A stretch of 64,000 nucleotides of DNA from JBCCGR01 sp039029195 (GCA_039029195.1 JBCCGR010000021.1:1-64000), one strand, 5' to 3'. Shown: positions 38,525 to 45,964, counted from the stretch's first letter. Program-made: numbers and translations. The notes: a model not told the origin generated them from the letters alone.

Positions 38525-39718
38525 CTAAACCTGCGGATATTTCCGTTTCGTTCCGCTATTCTTGTAGCCCTTTTGTAGCCCTAACTCCGTCGACTTGTTC
38601 GCTGGCCGTCGATTGATCGCGGCTATGGTTCCGGCAAAGTGTGACGGGTTGTGGTGCGCGTAGGTGCGTTCCAGCTCTTCGAGCGTGAGTCCGAAATAAC
38701 CGGCAATGTTCCAGGCTGTGGCCTCTTCCGGATTGGCGTTCTGCATTGCCCATGTGATGGCCGTGTGGCGCATGGTGTGTGGAGTGACAGGGCCTTTGCT
38801 CGCATCCAGCTTTGCATCCTTGACCGCCCTGCGCAGCGCGCCCTTGATCTCGGAAATGGAACGGCCCTGATATTCGATCAGATGGGTTTGGCCGTTTGCA
38901 CGCCAACGCCTCATATGGGCCAACAGGGCCGTATCGACCGGCACGGGCGGTTGGCGCTTTTTCGTCTCAACCGCACCCAAGGCCCGACGGTGGAAAACGC
39001 CGCGATCGAGGTCGACAAACCCGCGACCCTCAATCTGCTTGAATGAGGTTCCCAGAATGGCGCTGGTTCGGGTTCCGGTTTTGAGCGCCACCAACAAAAA
39101 GCGGGCGATATGTTTGCGGGTGGCCTGGCCCGCCTTTGGCCCGCCCTGCTTTTCCCGGTAGCGCCATGCCGACCAGATGATTTTGGCCGCTTCGGATCGG
39201 GTCAGCCAGCGCTCTCGCGCCGCAGGGCGCGGCGGCACCACCACACGAACCACGGAATCGGTGTAGCCCTCTTTGTGGTGGTGGTTGATTGCGGCGCGCA
39301 GATCCTCCAACTCGCGGCGCGCGGCGGCGGCGGTTCGGGTGCGGGCATAGTCCCGACATCGGTCGCCGTTGATGTCGGCCAATGTGTCGGTTCCGAAGAA
39401 TGCGAGCAGGTTGGCCGCCCGACGGGCATAGTCGCCGGTATTGGGTTTTCCGGTAATGACCTGCTGTAGCCAGAGATTGACGATGTCGGCTATTGCGATG
39501 GCATCGGGATGACGCGCCCTCGCGCGCGGCGGCTCGTGTTTTTCGATGATGTATTCCGCGAGCGCGTTTTCAGCGCCTCGACGGTCCGCTTCGCCGCAGC
39601 CAGTGCTAAGTCTGTATCCACCGTCCTGGATGACCCATGTTGCGCGGCGCCGGAGGGTTTCACCGACATATTTTGCCGGCATGAGATAGAGGCGTGGGCC
39701 TTTTCCGGGTCGCGGCAT
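38525..39718 (-). CDS. int: Tyrosine recombinase (phage integrase)
   Basis: A 397-residue site-specific recombinase that integrates and excises the prophage. The catalytic residues are visible: Arg217 in ALKTGTRTSAI, His314-x-x-Arg317 in TPHTMRHTAITWAM and Tyr353 in LERTYAHHNP. The N-terminal arm-binding region has WVIQDGGYRLSTGCGEADRR, typical of alphaproteobacterial phage integrases. The ATG at 39718 (MPRPGKGPRLYL) is chosen; the longer frame overlaps the excisionase entirely. The stop lies 47 bases from attL. Confidence 0.93.
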   Translation of the reverse strand: MPRPGKGPRLYLMPAKYVGETLRRRATWVIQDGGYRLSTGCGEADRRGAENALAEYIIEKHEPPRARARHPDAIAIADIVNLWLQQVITGKPNTGDYARRAANLLAFFGTDTLADINGDRCRDYARTRTAAAARRELEDLRAAINHHHKEGYTDSVVRVVVPPRPAARERWLTRSEAAKIIWSAWRYREKQGGPKAGQATRKHIARFLLVALKTGTRTSAILGTSFKQIEGRGFVDLDRGVFHRRALGAVETKKRQPPVPVDTALLAHMRRWRANGQTHLIEYQGRSISEIKGALRRAVKDAKLDASKGPVTPHTMRHTAITWAMQNANPEEATAWNIAGYFGLTLEELERTYAHHNPSHFAGTIAAINRRPANKSTELGLQKGYKNSGTKRKYPQV

Positions 39719-39903
39719 CTTTCCCTCATTTCGGCAATGGCGGCACGGGTGACAAAGTCCTTCCGCCCGATGCGTTCGATCACCAAATTGCCGTGATCGC
39801 GCTCGGCACGCAAGGTGGCCGGAGAAATGCGCCCGCCAAAGATCTCCACACACGCCTCTTTGAGCGTGATTGGTTCGTCCATGTGGTTGGCCGGGGCGGA
39901 CAT
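39490..39903 (-). CDS. Excisionase-like DNA-binding protein
   Basis: About 137 residues starting MSAPANHMDEPITLKEACVE. The N-terminal 60 residues form a MerR/excisionase-like winged helix (LKEACVEIFGGRISPATLRA, VIERIGRKDFVTRAAIAEM). A low-complexity Ser/Thr/Arg tail (TSSKNTSRRARGR) follows. The last 229 bases overlap the integrase start out of frame. It starts two bases after the clamp gene stop. The role in excision is inferred from domain and position. Confidence 0.75.
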   Translation of the reverse strand: MSAPANHMDEPITLKEACVEIFGGRISPATLRAERDHGNLVIERIGRKDFVTRAAIAEMRERCRDPEKAHASISCRQNMSVKPSGAAQHGSSRTVDTDLALAAAKRTVEALKTRSRNTSSKNTSRRARGRVIPMPSQ

Positions 39904-39905
39904 GG

Positions 39906-41045
39906 TCAGGGATTCATGCACATGATCAGGTGCAGCGAATGATCGTCGCCGCGCTCATGAATGCGGATCGTTGCAGGTGGCGACGGCACATGCAGCTCCA
40001 CATCACCACTGTCGATCTGCGTCAACGCATCGACAACATAGGAGCCATCGCAAGCGAAGCGAATGGGTTCCCCTTCATAAAGGACCTTCACCTGATCAAG
40101 TCCGGTTGCGCCGTCCTCTCGTCGCGCCTGTATCGACAGACTTTTTGTCTGCGCTTCAAATTCGGTGCGCCGCGCCTTGTTTCCACCAACCTGAATTGCG
40201 AAGCCGACCGCACTTTTGGTCACATTCACATCAACAGTGATCGGGGTCTCAAGCAGTTGGGAGATGGCCTTAACGTAGTCGGGATAAGTTCCGTCGATCA
40301 GCTTCGACACGAAAATCACATCTCCGAAGTCAACGCGAATCAGGCGATCACTAAAGCTGATATCGACATCACCGCCCCTCTCTGCGGTTGTCTTGATCAG
40401 GTAGTTTACCGATGTGTGTGGGATGATTATGCCGGGTGCGTCCGGCGGGTAAGGCAGATCAACAAGATGGGTGCTCGCCATGCGACGCCCGTCAAGGGCG
40501 GTGAAAGAGGTTCCGGTTCCTGCGCCAAACGCATTCCTGTAACTCTCACCGTGCATAAAAACGCCAGTCAGATACGGACGATCCACATGCTTTGTTTCGG
40601 CTGCGTAGGCGACCCGCCTCAAGACCGTTTGCAACGTTCCGGCCGTCACAGTGAGGCTGTGTGCATCTTCCGGTTTCTGCCGAAGATGCGGAAAATCCAC
40701 CGCCGGCAGTGACAGCATTTCGGCGCGGCGATTGCCGCTGGACACGATAAAGCCATGGTCAACCTGACCGTCGGGCCGGATCTCGATCTGTCCGCCATCC
40801 GGCGCACTTTTGACCATCTGCTCGAAGGTTTGGGCAGGCAGGCAAATGGAGCCCGGTTCATCAATTTCCGCCGCGCAAATCGCGCTCGCCTCCATGTCGA
40901 GATTGGTGGCCGTCACTCGCAACTCATCATTTTCGGCCACGAGCTCGATGTGGCTGAGGATTGGAATGTCCACCTTGCGGTCAACCGCACCAGCCACAGC
41001 GTTCATTGCGTTGGCAAGGTGAATGCGCTCAACAATCACGCGCAT
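39906..41045 (-). CDS. dnaN: Phage-encoded DNA polymerase III beta subunit (sliding clamp)
   Basis: A 379-residue beta-clamp homologue beginning MRVIVERIHLANAMNAVAGA. It follows the three-domain DnaN layout: KVDIPILSHIELVAENDELR in domain I, LQTVLRRVAYAAETKHVDRPYLTGV in domain II and YPDYVKAISQL in domain III. The C-terminal LHLIMCMNP differs from the canonical MPMRL end, so contacts in the partner-binding pocket may differ. It overlaps the upstream gene by ten bases in the integrase operon, an unexpected place for a processivity factor. Confidence 0.88.
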   Translation of the reverse strand: MRVIVERIHLANAMNAVAGAVDRKVDIPILSHIELVAENDELRVTATNLDMEASAICAAEIDEPGSICLPAQTFEQMVKSAPDGGQIEIRPDGQVDHGFIVSSGNRRAEMLSLPAVDFPHLRQKPEDAHSLTVTAGTLQTVLRRVAYAAETKHVDRPYLTGVFMHGESYRNAFGAGTGTSFTALDGRRMASTHLVDLPYPPDAPGIIIPHTSVNYLIKTTAERGGDVDISFSDRLIRVDFGDVIFVSKLIDGTYPDYVKAISQLLETPITVDVNVTKSAVGFAIQVGGNKARRTEFEAQTKSLSIQARREDGATGLDQVKVLYEGEPIRFACDGSYVVDALTQIDSGDVELHVPSPPATIRIHERGDDHSLHLIMCMNP

Positions 41046-41587
41046 GCGGGCACCTCCCATTCGGGCTCGCCGTTTTCATCATAGACAATGCCGCCACTGC
41101 TATCGCGTTTGATGCGAGCGGGAGGGGCGCTGTTGCGCGCAGCGATCAGTCGGCGTTCCGCATCCGGTGCGCGCAGCTCCCTGCCGCCATCGACCTCAAA
41201 GAGAAAGCTGGTGGCTTCATTGTGTTTGCCGGACAGGATGAGCCGATAAAGATGCCTCGCGTCTTCGTTCCGGATTTCGAACTGAACATTACTTTCCTTG
41301 CGATACCCTTCCAGATCCCAGTCGTTTTCGATTGCGTAGCCGCCGACATGCTCAATGAGCTTGTCATACTGAAGGGTCTCCATCGCATCGATGATGTTGG
41401 CCATAGCGAAATTGTTGACCAGGATCTCCGCAATCTTCGTGTGATCCTCATGAATGAGGGATTCCCACCACTTTTTGTTAAACTCGGGTTGTTCGATTTC
41501 CTCTTTCACAATTGACAGAACAGCGTCGCGGTCGGGTGCGTCCAGCATGTCCCACCAATCGCGATTGTAATTGGGTGATCCAGCCAT
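41036..41587 (-). CDS. Phage hypothetical protein
   Basis: A 183-residue acidic protein. It starts with MAGSPNYNRDWWDMLDAPDR, has a largely helical middle (KIAEILVNNFAMANIIDAME) and ends in a Pro-rich tail (DENGEPEWEVPACA). No known motif is seen. The ATG at 41587 shares a base with the stop of the HD gene (TGATG), which fixes the start and indicates coupled translation. Confidence 0.7.
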   Translation of the reverse strand: MAGSPNYNRDWWDMLDAPDRDAVLSIVKEEIEQPEFNKKWWESLIHEDHTKIAEILVNNFAMANIIDAMETLQYDKLIEHVGGYAIENDWDLEGYRKESNVQFEIRNEDARHLYRLILSGKHNEATSFLFEVDGGRELRAPDAERRLIAARNSAPPARIKRDSSGGIVYDENGEPEWEVPACA

Positions 41588-42174
41588 CACGCGGCCTCCA
41601 TTGCGTCAATCTCGCTGCGGACCACCTCCACGATGTTGTCCACGCCCCGCACTTCGGAAATCAGATCCTCTTCGGCGGGCTCGACCTCTTCGCCCCAATC
41701 AATGGGTTCAATGGCCGGGTTGAGGCACCATTTTCGCTCGGTGGCCAATGCTACGGCATCAATGTGCTTGACCTGCTGTTCGTGCCGCATCTCGGGCCGC
41801 TCAAAGCCAAGGTGCCCGTAGATCGCCCGATCAATGAGCACGGTCAGCGACACCATGGACATGCCGCTGAATGGTTCAGAGCTGCGCAACCGCAAGGCAA
41901 ACTGCTGCGGCGTGGTGATGTCGCCCACGTAGGCTTCGTGGAAATCGTGCATCAGGGCGTGAAGGCGGGCAGCGTTGTCACCGGGAAAGATCTGTTCCGC
42001 CAGTCGCATGCACAGCAGTGAGTGCTGCAGCACCGACCACGGAAATCTGGTGTGGCCGTTGAATCGGTTCAGATTGGCCAGCGGATAGAGAATATCGTCA
42101 ATGTGAACCTGCTCGGCCTTGGGCCAATCAATGTTGAAGGCGCGCCCGGTGTAGGTCTGCATGATGCTGCTCAT
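41587..42174 (-). CDS. HD-domain phosphohydrolase (YfbR-like)
   Basis: A 195-residue HD hydrolase. Metal ligands can be assigned to His51 (SVLQHSLL), His76-Asp77 in ALMHDFHEAYVGDITTP and an Asp near KHIDAVALATE. Relatives such as YfbR hydrolyse deoxynucleoside monophosphates, and phages use similar enzymes to adjust the nucleotide pool. The start overlaps the stop of the upstream gene by four bases. Confidence 0.82.
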   Translation of the reverse strand: MSSIMQTYTGRAFNIDWPKAEQVHIDDILYPLANLNRFNGHTRFPWSVLQHSLLCMRLAEQIFPGDNAARLHALMHDFHEAYVGDITTPQQFALRLRSSEPFSGMSMVSLTVLIDRAIYGHLGFERPEMRHEQQVKHIDAVALATERKWCLNPAIEPIDWGEEVEPAEEDLISEVRGVDNIVEVVRSEIDAMEAA

Positions 42175-42473
42175 GATTGGGCCTCCAAATCCTGATTTTT
42201 AGGGAGTGAACGCTTAGCTTTCTCAACCGTTTTGGATTGTGGAAGTTTGTGCCATTGGCGAACAATGTCCGCTTCGTATAAGTCCCGCTCTTGCGACACT
42301 TGACGCCAATTTTCGTCACACAGAATGCACTTGAGCTTCTGGATTTTCCCGTGCTCTGCAATAGCTCGGGTAATGAACGCGCGCCGGGTTGGCGGGCGGC
42401 ATCCGGCCGCTCCCTGTCCACCACGCCTAATCAGCGCCCATGGTGTCGGCCAGCTTGTGCGGTAGGCAGTCAT
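42171..42473 (-). CDS. Small phage protein, unknown
   Basis: One hundred residues, basic, with one CxxC (CILCDENWRQV) that could bind metal if a second pair came from a partner. Start and stop overlap both neighbours by four bases (ATGA), strong evidence that it is translated. No family recognised. Confidence 0.65.
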   Translation of the reverse strand: MTAYRTSWPTPWALIRRGGQGAAGCRPPTRRAFITRAIAEHGKIQKLKCILCDENWRQVSQERDLYEADIVRQWHKLPQSKTVEKAKRSLPKNQDLEAQS

Positions 42474-42670
42474 GATTTTTCATTCTCCGATGTGGTCTGA
42501 AGTCGTTCGATATCAGCGGAAAAGTCGCGTCCGGCGGGCTGTGCCGCGAAGGCGTCGACCATGTCGCCGATGCGGGTCACCTGCGCTGCAAGCCGCTCTT
42601 GGCAGGTGAAAGGCTCCACCGAATAAGATCCGGTGCTCGGGTCAATCATCAGTGGCGGGAGGGCGGTCAT
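42470..42670 (-). CDS. Small phage protein, unknown
   Basis: Sixty-six residues (MTALPPLMIDPSTGSYSVEP...). The central segment RLAAQVTRIGDMVDAFAAQP looks helical. The ATG has GGAG eight bases upstream, and this GGAG is the 3' arm of palindromic element A. The stop overlaps the next gene. Confidence 0.65.
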   Translation of the reverse strand: MTALPPLMIDPSTGSYSVEPFTCQERLAAQVTRIGDMVDAFAAQPAGRDFSADIERLQTTSENEKS

Positions 42671-43053
42671 TTTTGATGCTCCAAATCTTGCGATTCACCG
42701 CGTTGCGGCGGCTCAACGTGCGATTTGGAGGAATGCTCCTCTCTGGCCATGTTCATTGACCGGGCGATTTCGCGTTCGAGATACCAGCGGGCCTTTTCGA
42801 GATCCTCGACCGCATCGCCCTTCTGGCCTGCGCGCCAGATGTATTTCAGCGCGTTGCCCAGATTGAAATTCATGTGCTCGGCAATGGTGATGCACTCCAC
42901 GCCGGAGGGGTGCGACTTGTAGTGGTCGGGGTTGATCGCATCCGAACCTTCAATCTGCGCATCTGCCATCAATCGCCCTATCAGTCGCAAGTTCTGCTCG
43001 GATTTTTGCGCCGCCTCCCAAAAAGCAGCGAACGCGTTGGGTCGTTCCAGCAT
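42667..43053 (-). CDS. DUF3310 (SaV-like) phage protein
   Basis: A 128-residue protein containing the DUF3310 core: NPDHYKSHPSGVECITIAEH followed by MNFNLGNALKYIWRAGQKGD. This family is widespread in phages and its role is uncertain; a link to nucleotide metabolism has been proposed. The C-terminal SQDLEHQK is encoded by palindromic element A. It is first in the leftward operon, with the ATG at 43053 (a GTG one codon earlier is possible). Confidence 0.85.
   Translation of the reverse strand: MLERPNAFAAFWEAAQKSEQNLRLIGRLMADAQIEGSDAINPDHYKSHPSGVECITIAEHMNFNLGNALKYIWRAGQKGDAVEDLEKARWYLEREIARSMNMAREEHSSKSHVEPPQRGESQDLEHQK
42679..42730 (-). repeat. Palindromic element A (GCACGT/CGCAA family)
   Basis: Outer stem CTCCAAATC/GATTTGGAG (9 pairs). 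Reading the minus strand, GCACGT (42721-42716) and TCGCAA (42693-42688) flank an extended inner stem with CCGC/GCGG. It covers the end of the DUF3310 gene, and its 3' arm supplies the GGAG of the next gene. Confidence 0.8.
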
Positions 43054-43121
43054 CACATCACTCGTTCCGGTTGACGCGCGAAACCTGCGCGTGTGTTATG
43101 GTGCCCACCACTACCGATCTG

Positions 43122-43217
43122 AAAAAAAGCCCCCGCTTTGTCTGTTCTGATGGTTCGCGGGGAGGAGGTCCGCGAAAGATCAGAATGGCTGGAAGTGAAA
43201 GCCCAGACAAAGCGGGG
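43122..43217 (-). terminator. Long nested hairpin with T-run on the minus strand
   Basis: Three nested perfect pairs are seen: CCCCGCTTTGTCTG (43131-43144) with CAGACAAAGCGGGG (43204-43217), TTCTGAT (43145-43151) with ATCAGAA (43179-43185), and TTCGCGG (43154-43160) with CCGCGAA (43170-43176). On the minus strand the stem is followed by seven Ts (43128-43122). This would stop transcripts running leftward towards the DUF3310 operon. On the plus strand it forms a leader 27 bases before the ATG of the next gene. Confidence 0.65.
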
Positions 43218-43244
43218 TCTGCAGTCCCGCTGGGAGGGAGCGAG

Positions 43245-43706
43245 ATGATGAAACGATTGATGATTGTGCTGGCGCTGGCGCTGTTGGGTGGTCCGGTGCA
43301 TGCATTCACCGAGAAGGCGCGAACCAAGTTCATCACCAGCTTTTCGCGCGACATGGCAACGGCCAACCGGTGTGAGAACTACGGCATAAGCGAGCTGACG
43401 TTTGAATTGACCGGATTGTTCAGCGGCATCGACCCGGTTGACCTGATCGAAGGTGGCAAACATGCCGTGCAATACCATGCCAGCTATCGATTGGCGGCGA
43501 GCGCTATAGACGGCGTGATTGCCAACAATGGCAGCGCCACCGCGTGCGCAGACGCCGGTTTGCTCTTCAAGGCGCTGGGCTGGGAAGGCCCCGACAATCT
43601 GGTGCCCCTTAGTGGTGGGCAGATCACAAAGGTTGAAAAACCGAAAGGCGGTAAAACAAGCGACCCCATCGAAAGCCTGCTGAACTCGCAAAAACGTAAG
43701 AACTGA
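43245..43706 (+). CDS. Exported phage protein, unknown
   Basis: A 153-residue protein with a signal peptide (MMKRLMIVLALALLGGPVHA). The mature part FTEKARTKFITSFSRDMATA contains two cysteines (NRCENYG, TACADAG). A basic tail ends KGGKTSDPIESLLNSQKRKN. The ATG at 43245 follows GGGAGGGAGCG closely; the frame upstream crosses the long hairpin. Exported prophage proteins are often lysogenic-conversion or exclusion factors, but nothing specific supports that here. Confidence 0.65.
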   Translation: MMKRLMIVLALALLGGPVHAFTEKARTKFITSFSRDMATANRCENYGISELTFELTGLFSGIDPVDLIEGGKHAVQYHASYRLAASAIDGVIANNGSATACADAGLLFKALGWEGPDNLVPLSGGQITKVEKPKGGKTSDPIESLLNSQKRKN

Positions 43707-43779
43707 CCCACCGTTCCTGTGGATAAGGTGCGACCGTTTGCGCACCAAAAAATTGCGTGCGGTAAACTGGTGCAAGCGA

Positions 43780-43809
43780 CCCTCGCGCGAACCCCAATTC
43801 ACGCGAGGG
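43780..43809. repeat. Inverted repeat upstream of 43849 gene
   Basis: CCCTCGCG (43780-43787) pairs exactly with CGCGAGGG (43802-43809). A second stem, GGTGCG (43727-43732) with CGCACC (43741-43746), lies just upstream and is followed by six As. They may be regulatory or a terminator for the preceding gene. Confidence 0.4.
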
Positions 43810-43848
43810 CCTATCAACCCCATATGACACAGACACATGGAGCGAATG

Positions 43849-44229
43849 ATGGAACCGGAAAAATCCACCGATAAATTTGAACCGGAAGCAAGAGCTGATG
43901 ATCTGTCTCTCAGCCAGCTTGGCATTGATGAAATCACGTTTGACCCAAGGGGTGGGGTGTGGTCTGCGGCTGTGAAAATAGTTCCCAAAAGTGCAAACGG
44001 AGATGAGCAGGGCGCCATTCGCGTGAATGTGGTCTTTAACAATAGCCCCGAATTATCCATGGGAGCGCTTGCTGAAGGACTTCGGGATGAATGTCTGGCA
44101 CGCCTCCATCGCGCATGCGCGCTTCTGCAAACTGCTGAAGCACGTGATCTATTTCTTGGCGTGTCAACGCGCGGCCCTTCAAATACTCCCCCGGCACAAC
44201 CGGCTTCCCCTGAAAGGTTTTCAGGTTGA
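43849..44229 (+). CDS. Phage hypothetical protein
   Basis: A 126-residue protein: an acidic N-terminus, a beta-like middle (IDEITFDPRGGVWSAAVKIV) and a helical segment (MGALAEGLRDECLARLHRAC). The C-terminal 20 residues are Pro/Ser-rich. The ATG at 43849 has GGAG six bases upstream; ATGs at 43837 and 43846 are alternatives. Its last 194 bases overlap an opposite-strand gene that also has good codon use. Confidence 0.6.
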   Translation: MEPEKSTDKFEPEARADDLSLSQLGIDEITFDPRGGVWSAAVKIVPKSANGDEQGAIRVNVVFNNSPELSMGALAEGLRDECLARLHRACALLQTAEARDLFLGVSTRGPSNTPPAQPASPERFSG

Positions 44230-44290
44230 GCTGGCGATCGATGCAGATTGAAAACAAATCGCTGGACGGGTCGTCGAGTGGGGAAGCCAT
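44036..44290 (-). CDS. Possible phage protein antisense to the 43849 gene
   Basis: Eighty-four residues (MASPLDDPSSDLFSICIDRQ...), with RALTRQEIDHVLQQFAEARM as a likely helix. The ATG at 44290 has GGAG exactly six bases upstream, and codons across the overlap mostly end in G or C like the neighbouring phage genes. In the shared region this frame looks at least as coding-like as the plus frame. The family is not recognised, and either gene may be truncated in reality. Confidence 0.45.
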   Translation of the reverse strand: MASPLDDPSSDLFSICIDRQLNLKTFQGKPVVPGEYLKGRALTRQEIDHVLQQFAEARMRDGGVPDIHPEVLQQALPWIIRGYC

Positions 44291-44409
44291 GGCCATCTCC
44301 TGATGTGTGCGCCTGTGAATTGACCGGCCGGAAAAGTGGCGCAGCGACGGGTGAGGGCGCAGCGGTGCTCGGAAAATCTGTTGGGCAGGGTCTGAACATG
44401 GGTTTAGTG

Positions 44410-44428
44410 ATGTATACTAAAACTAAAC
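44410..44428 (+). promoter_or_regulatory. 19-base repeat, copy 1 (operator/promoter candidate)
   Basis: The 19-base sequence starting ATGTATACTAAAAC is repeated exactly, inverted, at 46435-46453. It contains TATACT, close to a -10 hexamer, and lies 104 bases upstream of the 44532 gene. GTTTAGT (44402-44408) just upstream is the inverse of ACTAAAC at its end. Confidence 0.5.
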
Positions 44429-44531
44429 AAACGGCAACAAAAATTTATCTATCTGTTGAGATCAACCAACATTGAATGACAACATTTCGCATGTACGGTA
44501 GGGTTCCCCGATAGTCGCAAGGGGACGCGAT

Positions 44532-45233
44532 ATGATAAATCTGGAGCTGGTGAACAGGGTGGGGAACCTGTTCAGATCGCAAATAGCCGAGCTTGGCTAC
44601 GAGCTGGAAATTCAATCAGAGTTTCGCGATCTGGCGGCGATTGCGGAGTCGTACAAGCACGATATCACGCCGCATTTTCACCCTGCCACCAACACATTCT
44701 TTTGGAGTGAGGCGTTCTGGATCGCGGTCAAGCACGATGACAAGGTTATCGGCTACTGTGCAGCCAAGCGCCAGGACGTCGGGAACGAGGGCCTGCTCGC
44801 CTACAATCTGCGCTATTGGGAGCGCACCTATGGTTCGCCTGATGCGCCGGTGGTATTTGAGGAACAGCAAAGCCGGGAGCTGGCGAAAATCACCGGAAAG
44901 CTGATCTATTCCGGCGCATGGTACATGAGCAAGGATCACCGCAATTCCCACATTGGAAAGCTGCTCGGCCAGTATGTTCAATGCCATGCGTTCGCCGAAT
45001 GGCGCGATACGGACTACTTCTACATTTTTATGGACAGCAACGATGTGGGCACGGGGCTTGGCGCGGCGCTGGAACTCAAGGATCAGGTTGTAGATGCGCT
45101 ACACTGGCGGGAGTGTCCCGCCCCAGCAAAACCAAACTATTGGTTGTTGGGTTGTAGCCGGGAGTGGTTCGAAGATTGGCTGATGAGAAAGCTTGTTCGT
45201 CACGATCGAAGCGCAAAAGCGTCGAAAGAGTGA
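44532..45233 (+). CDS. Phage protein with possible GNAT-like fold
   Basis: A 233-residue protein without a certain family. The segment EAFWIAVKHDDKVIGYCAAK resembles the strand arrangement of N-acetyltransferases, and YMSKDHRNSHIGKLLGQYVQ sits where an acetyl-CoA loop would be, but the canonical Q/RxxGxG/A is not present. The start is the ATG at 44532. The last 158 bases overlap the end of the convergent PAS-like gene. Position in the immunity region suggests a lysogeny-expressed accessory gene. Confidence 0.55.
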   Translation: MINLELVNRVGNLFRSQIAELGYELEIQSEFRDLAAIAESYKHDITPHFHPATNTFFWSEAFWIAVKHDDKVIGYCAAKRQDVGNEGLLAYNLRYWERTYGSPDAPVVFEEQQSRELAKITGKLIYSGAWYMSKDHRNSHIGKLLGQYVQCHAFAEWRDTDYFYIFMDSNDVGTGLGAALELKDQVVDALHWRECPAPAKPNYWLLGCSREWFEDWLMRKLVRHDRSAKASKE

Positions 45234-45651
45234 CGATGTAGGGGAACCCTTTCGGCGTCCGGAAAAGCAGCACCAGCCGCTCATATTCCAGGCAGGCATT
45301 GCTACCCCTCAAAGGCCCCTTGAATTGCACCCATTCATGAACCGGATCTCCCGATTTGACGGCCTCATAGGCGGACGCCAAAACGTTCTCTTCATTGCGC
45401 TTTTTGACATCAATCCTCCAGCCAGGCCCCATAACGATGCTGGCCAGCGATAAATCGCCCTGGAAGGTGATTTGCGGGATTGGTGAATCGACCGGAATGC
45501 CGAACATTACGAGATGATCAGCCAGTTCCACCATGTCCGGGTGATCGACGCCATTGTTTTGCCGCCAGATCCTAAACAGCTCAGCCTGCCGTTCGGATGT
45601 CGGCGTGTTCTCGATGAACTGGAGCGGTATTGTCTCAGTTATAATTGGCAT
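45076..45651 (-). CDS. PAS-like domain protein in immunity region
   Basis: A 191-residue protein starting MPIITETIPLQFIENTPTSE. The pattern LFRIWRQNNG, then NVLASAYEAVKSGDPVHEWV and ERLVLLFRTPKGFPYIVTLS resembles PAS_5-type domains of alphaproteobacteria, without an attached output domain. Its tail overlaps the plus-strand 44532 gene. The function is unknown; signal sensing linked to the nearby repressor is conceivable but unproven. Confidence 0.5.
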   Translation of the reverse strand: MPIITETIPLQFIENTPTSERQAELFRIWRQNNGVDHPDMVELADHLVMFGIPVDSPIPQITFQGDLSLASIVMGPGWRIDVKKRNEENVLASAYEAVKSGDPVHEWVQFKGPLRGSNACLEYERLVLLFRTPKGFPYIVTLSTLLRFDRDEQAFSSANLRTTPGYNPTTNSLVLLGRDTPASVAHLQPDP

Positions 45652-45892
45652 TGATCGCCTCCTCAATGCAGCGATGGAGGCTGATGATCTTGCGGTACTG
45701 AAAGCGGAACTGTGAAAGCTGATCCATCGTGAATCTGGTTAGATCGGAATGCCCCGCAATTCCGCGCGCAACGATGTCACGCTGAACGTCGCACTGAAAA
45801 TGTTCTGTCCAATGATCAAAATATTCTCCGTCCGGCACCCGTTGCTTTACATTGCGCAGCGCAAGCCGGATCTCGTCATCTATGTCTGACAC
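45635..45892 (-). CDS. Small phage protein, unknown
   Basis: Eighty-five residues from the GTG at 45892 (AGAGG seven bases upstream), acidic N-terminus VSDIDDEIRLALRNVKQRV and a helical C-terminus. It overlaps the start of the PAS-like gene by 17 bases, so the two are likely cotranslated. A 14-codon longer form is possible. Confidence 0.55.
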   Translation of the reverse strand: MSDIDDEIRLALRNVKQRVPDGEYFDHWTEHFQCDVQRDIVARGIAGHSDLTRFTMDQLSQFRFQYRKIISLHRCIEEAINANYN

Positions 45893-45964
45893 AGTTGCAC
45901 CTCTCGTACAGGGATGCCCCACACAACGCGTCACGTCTGCGCATGATCACGTGCTAACGCCTAC

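Noticed and set aside
38422..38616. 65-codon plus-strand frame starting MFSLVGVRGFEPPTPSSRT
   Set aside because: The GFEPPTPSSRT-like peptide is the well-known false translation of the antisense of a tRNA 3' end; the frame covers attL and integrase antisense.
44248..44475. 75-codon plus-strand frame ending MYTKTKQTATKIYLSVEINQH
   Set aside because: Overlaps the start of the minus gene at 44290 and the promoter-like 19-base repeat; no ribosome-binding site or domain. The shared MYTKTK with the repressor upstream region reflects the DNA repeat.
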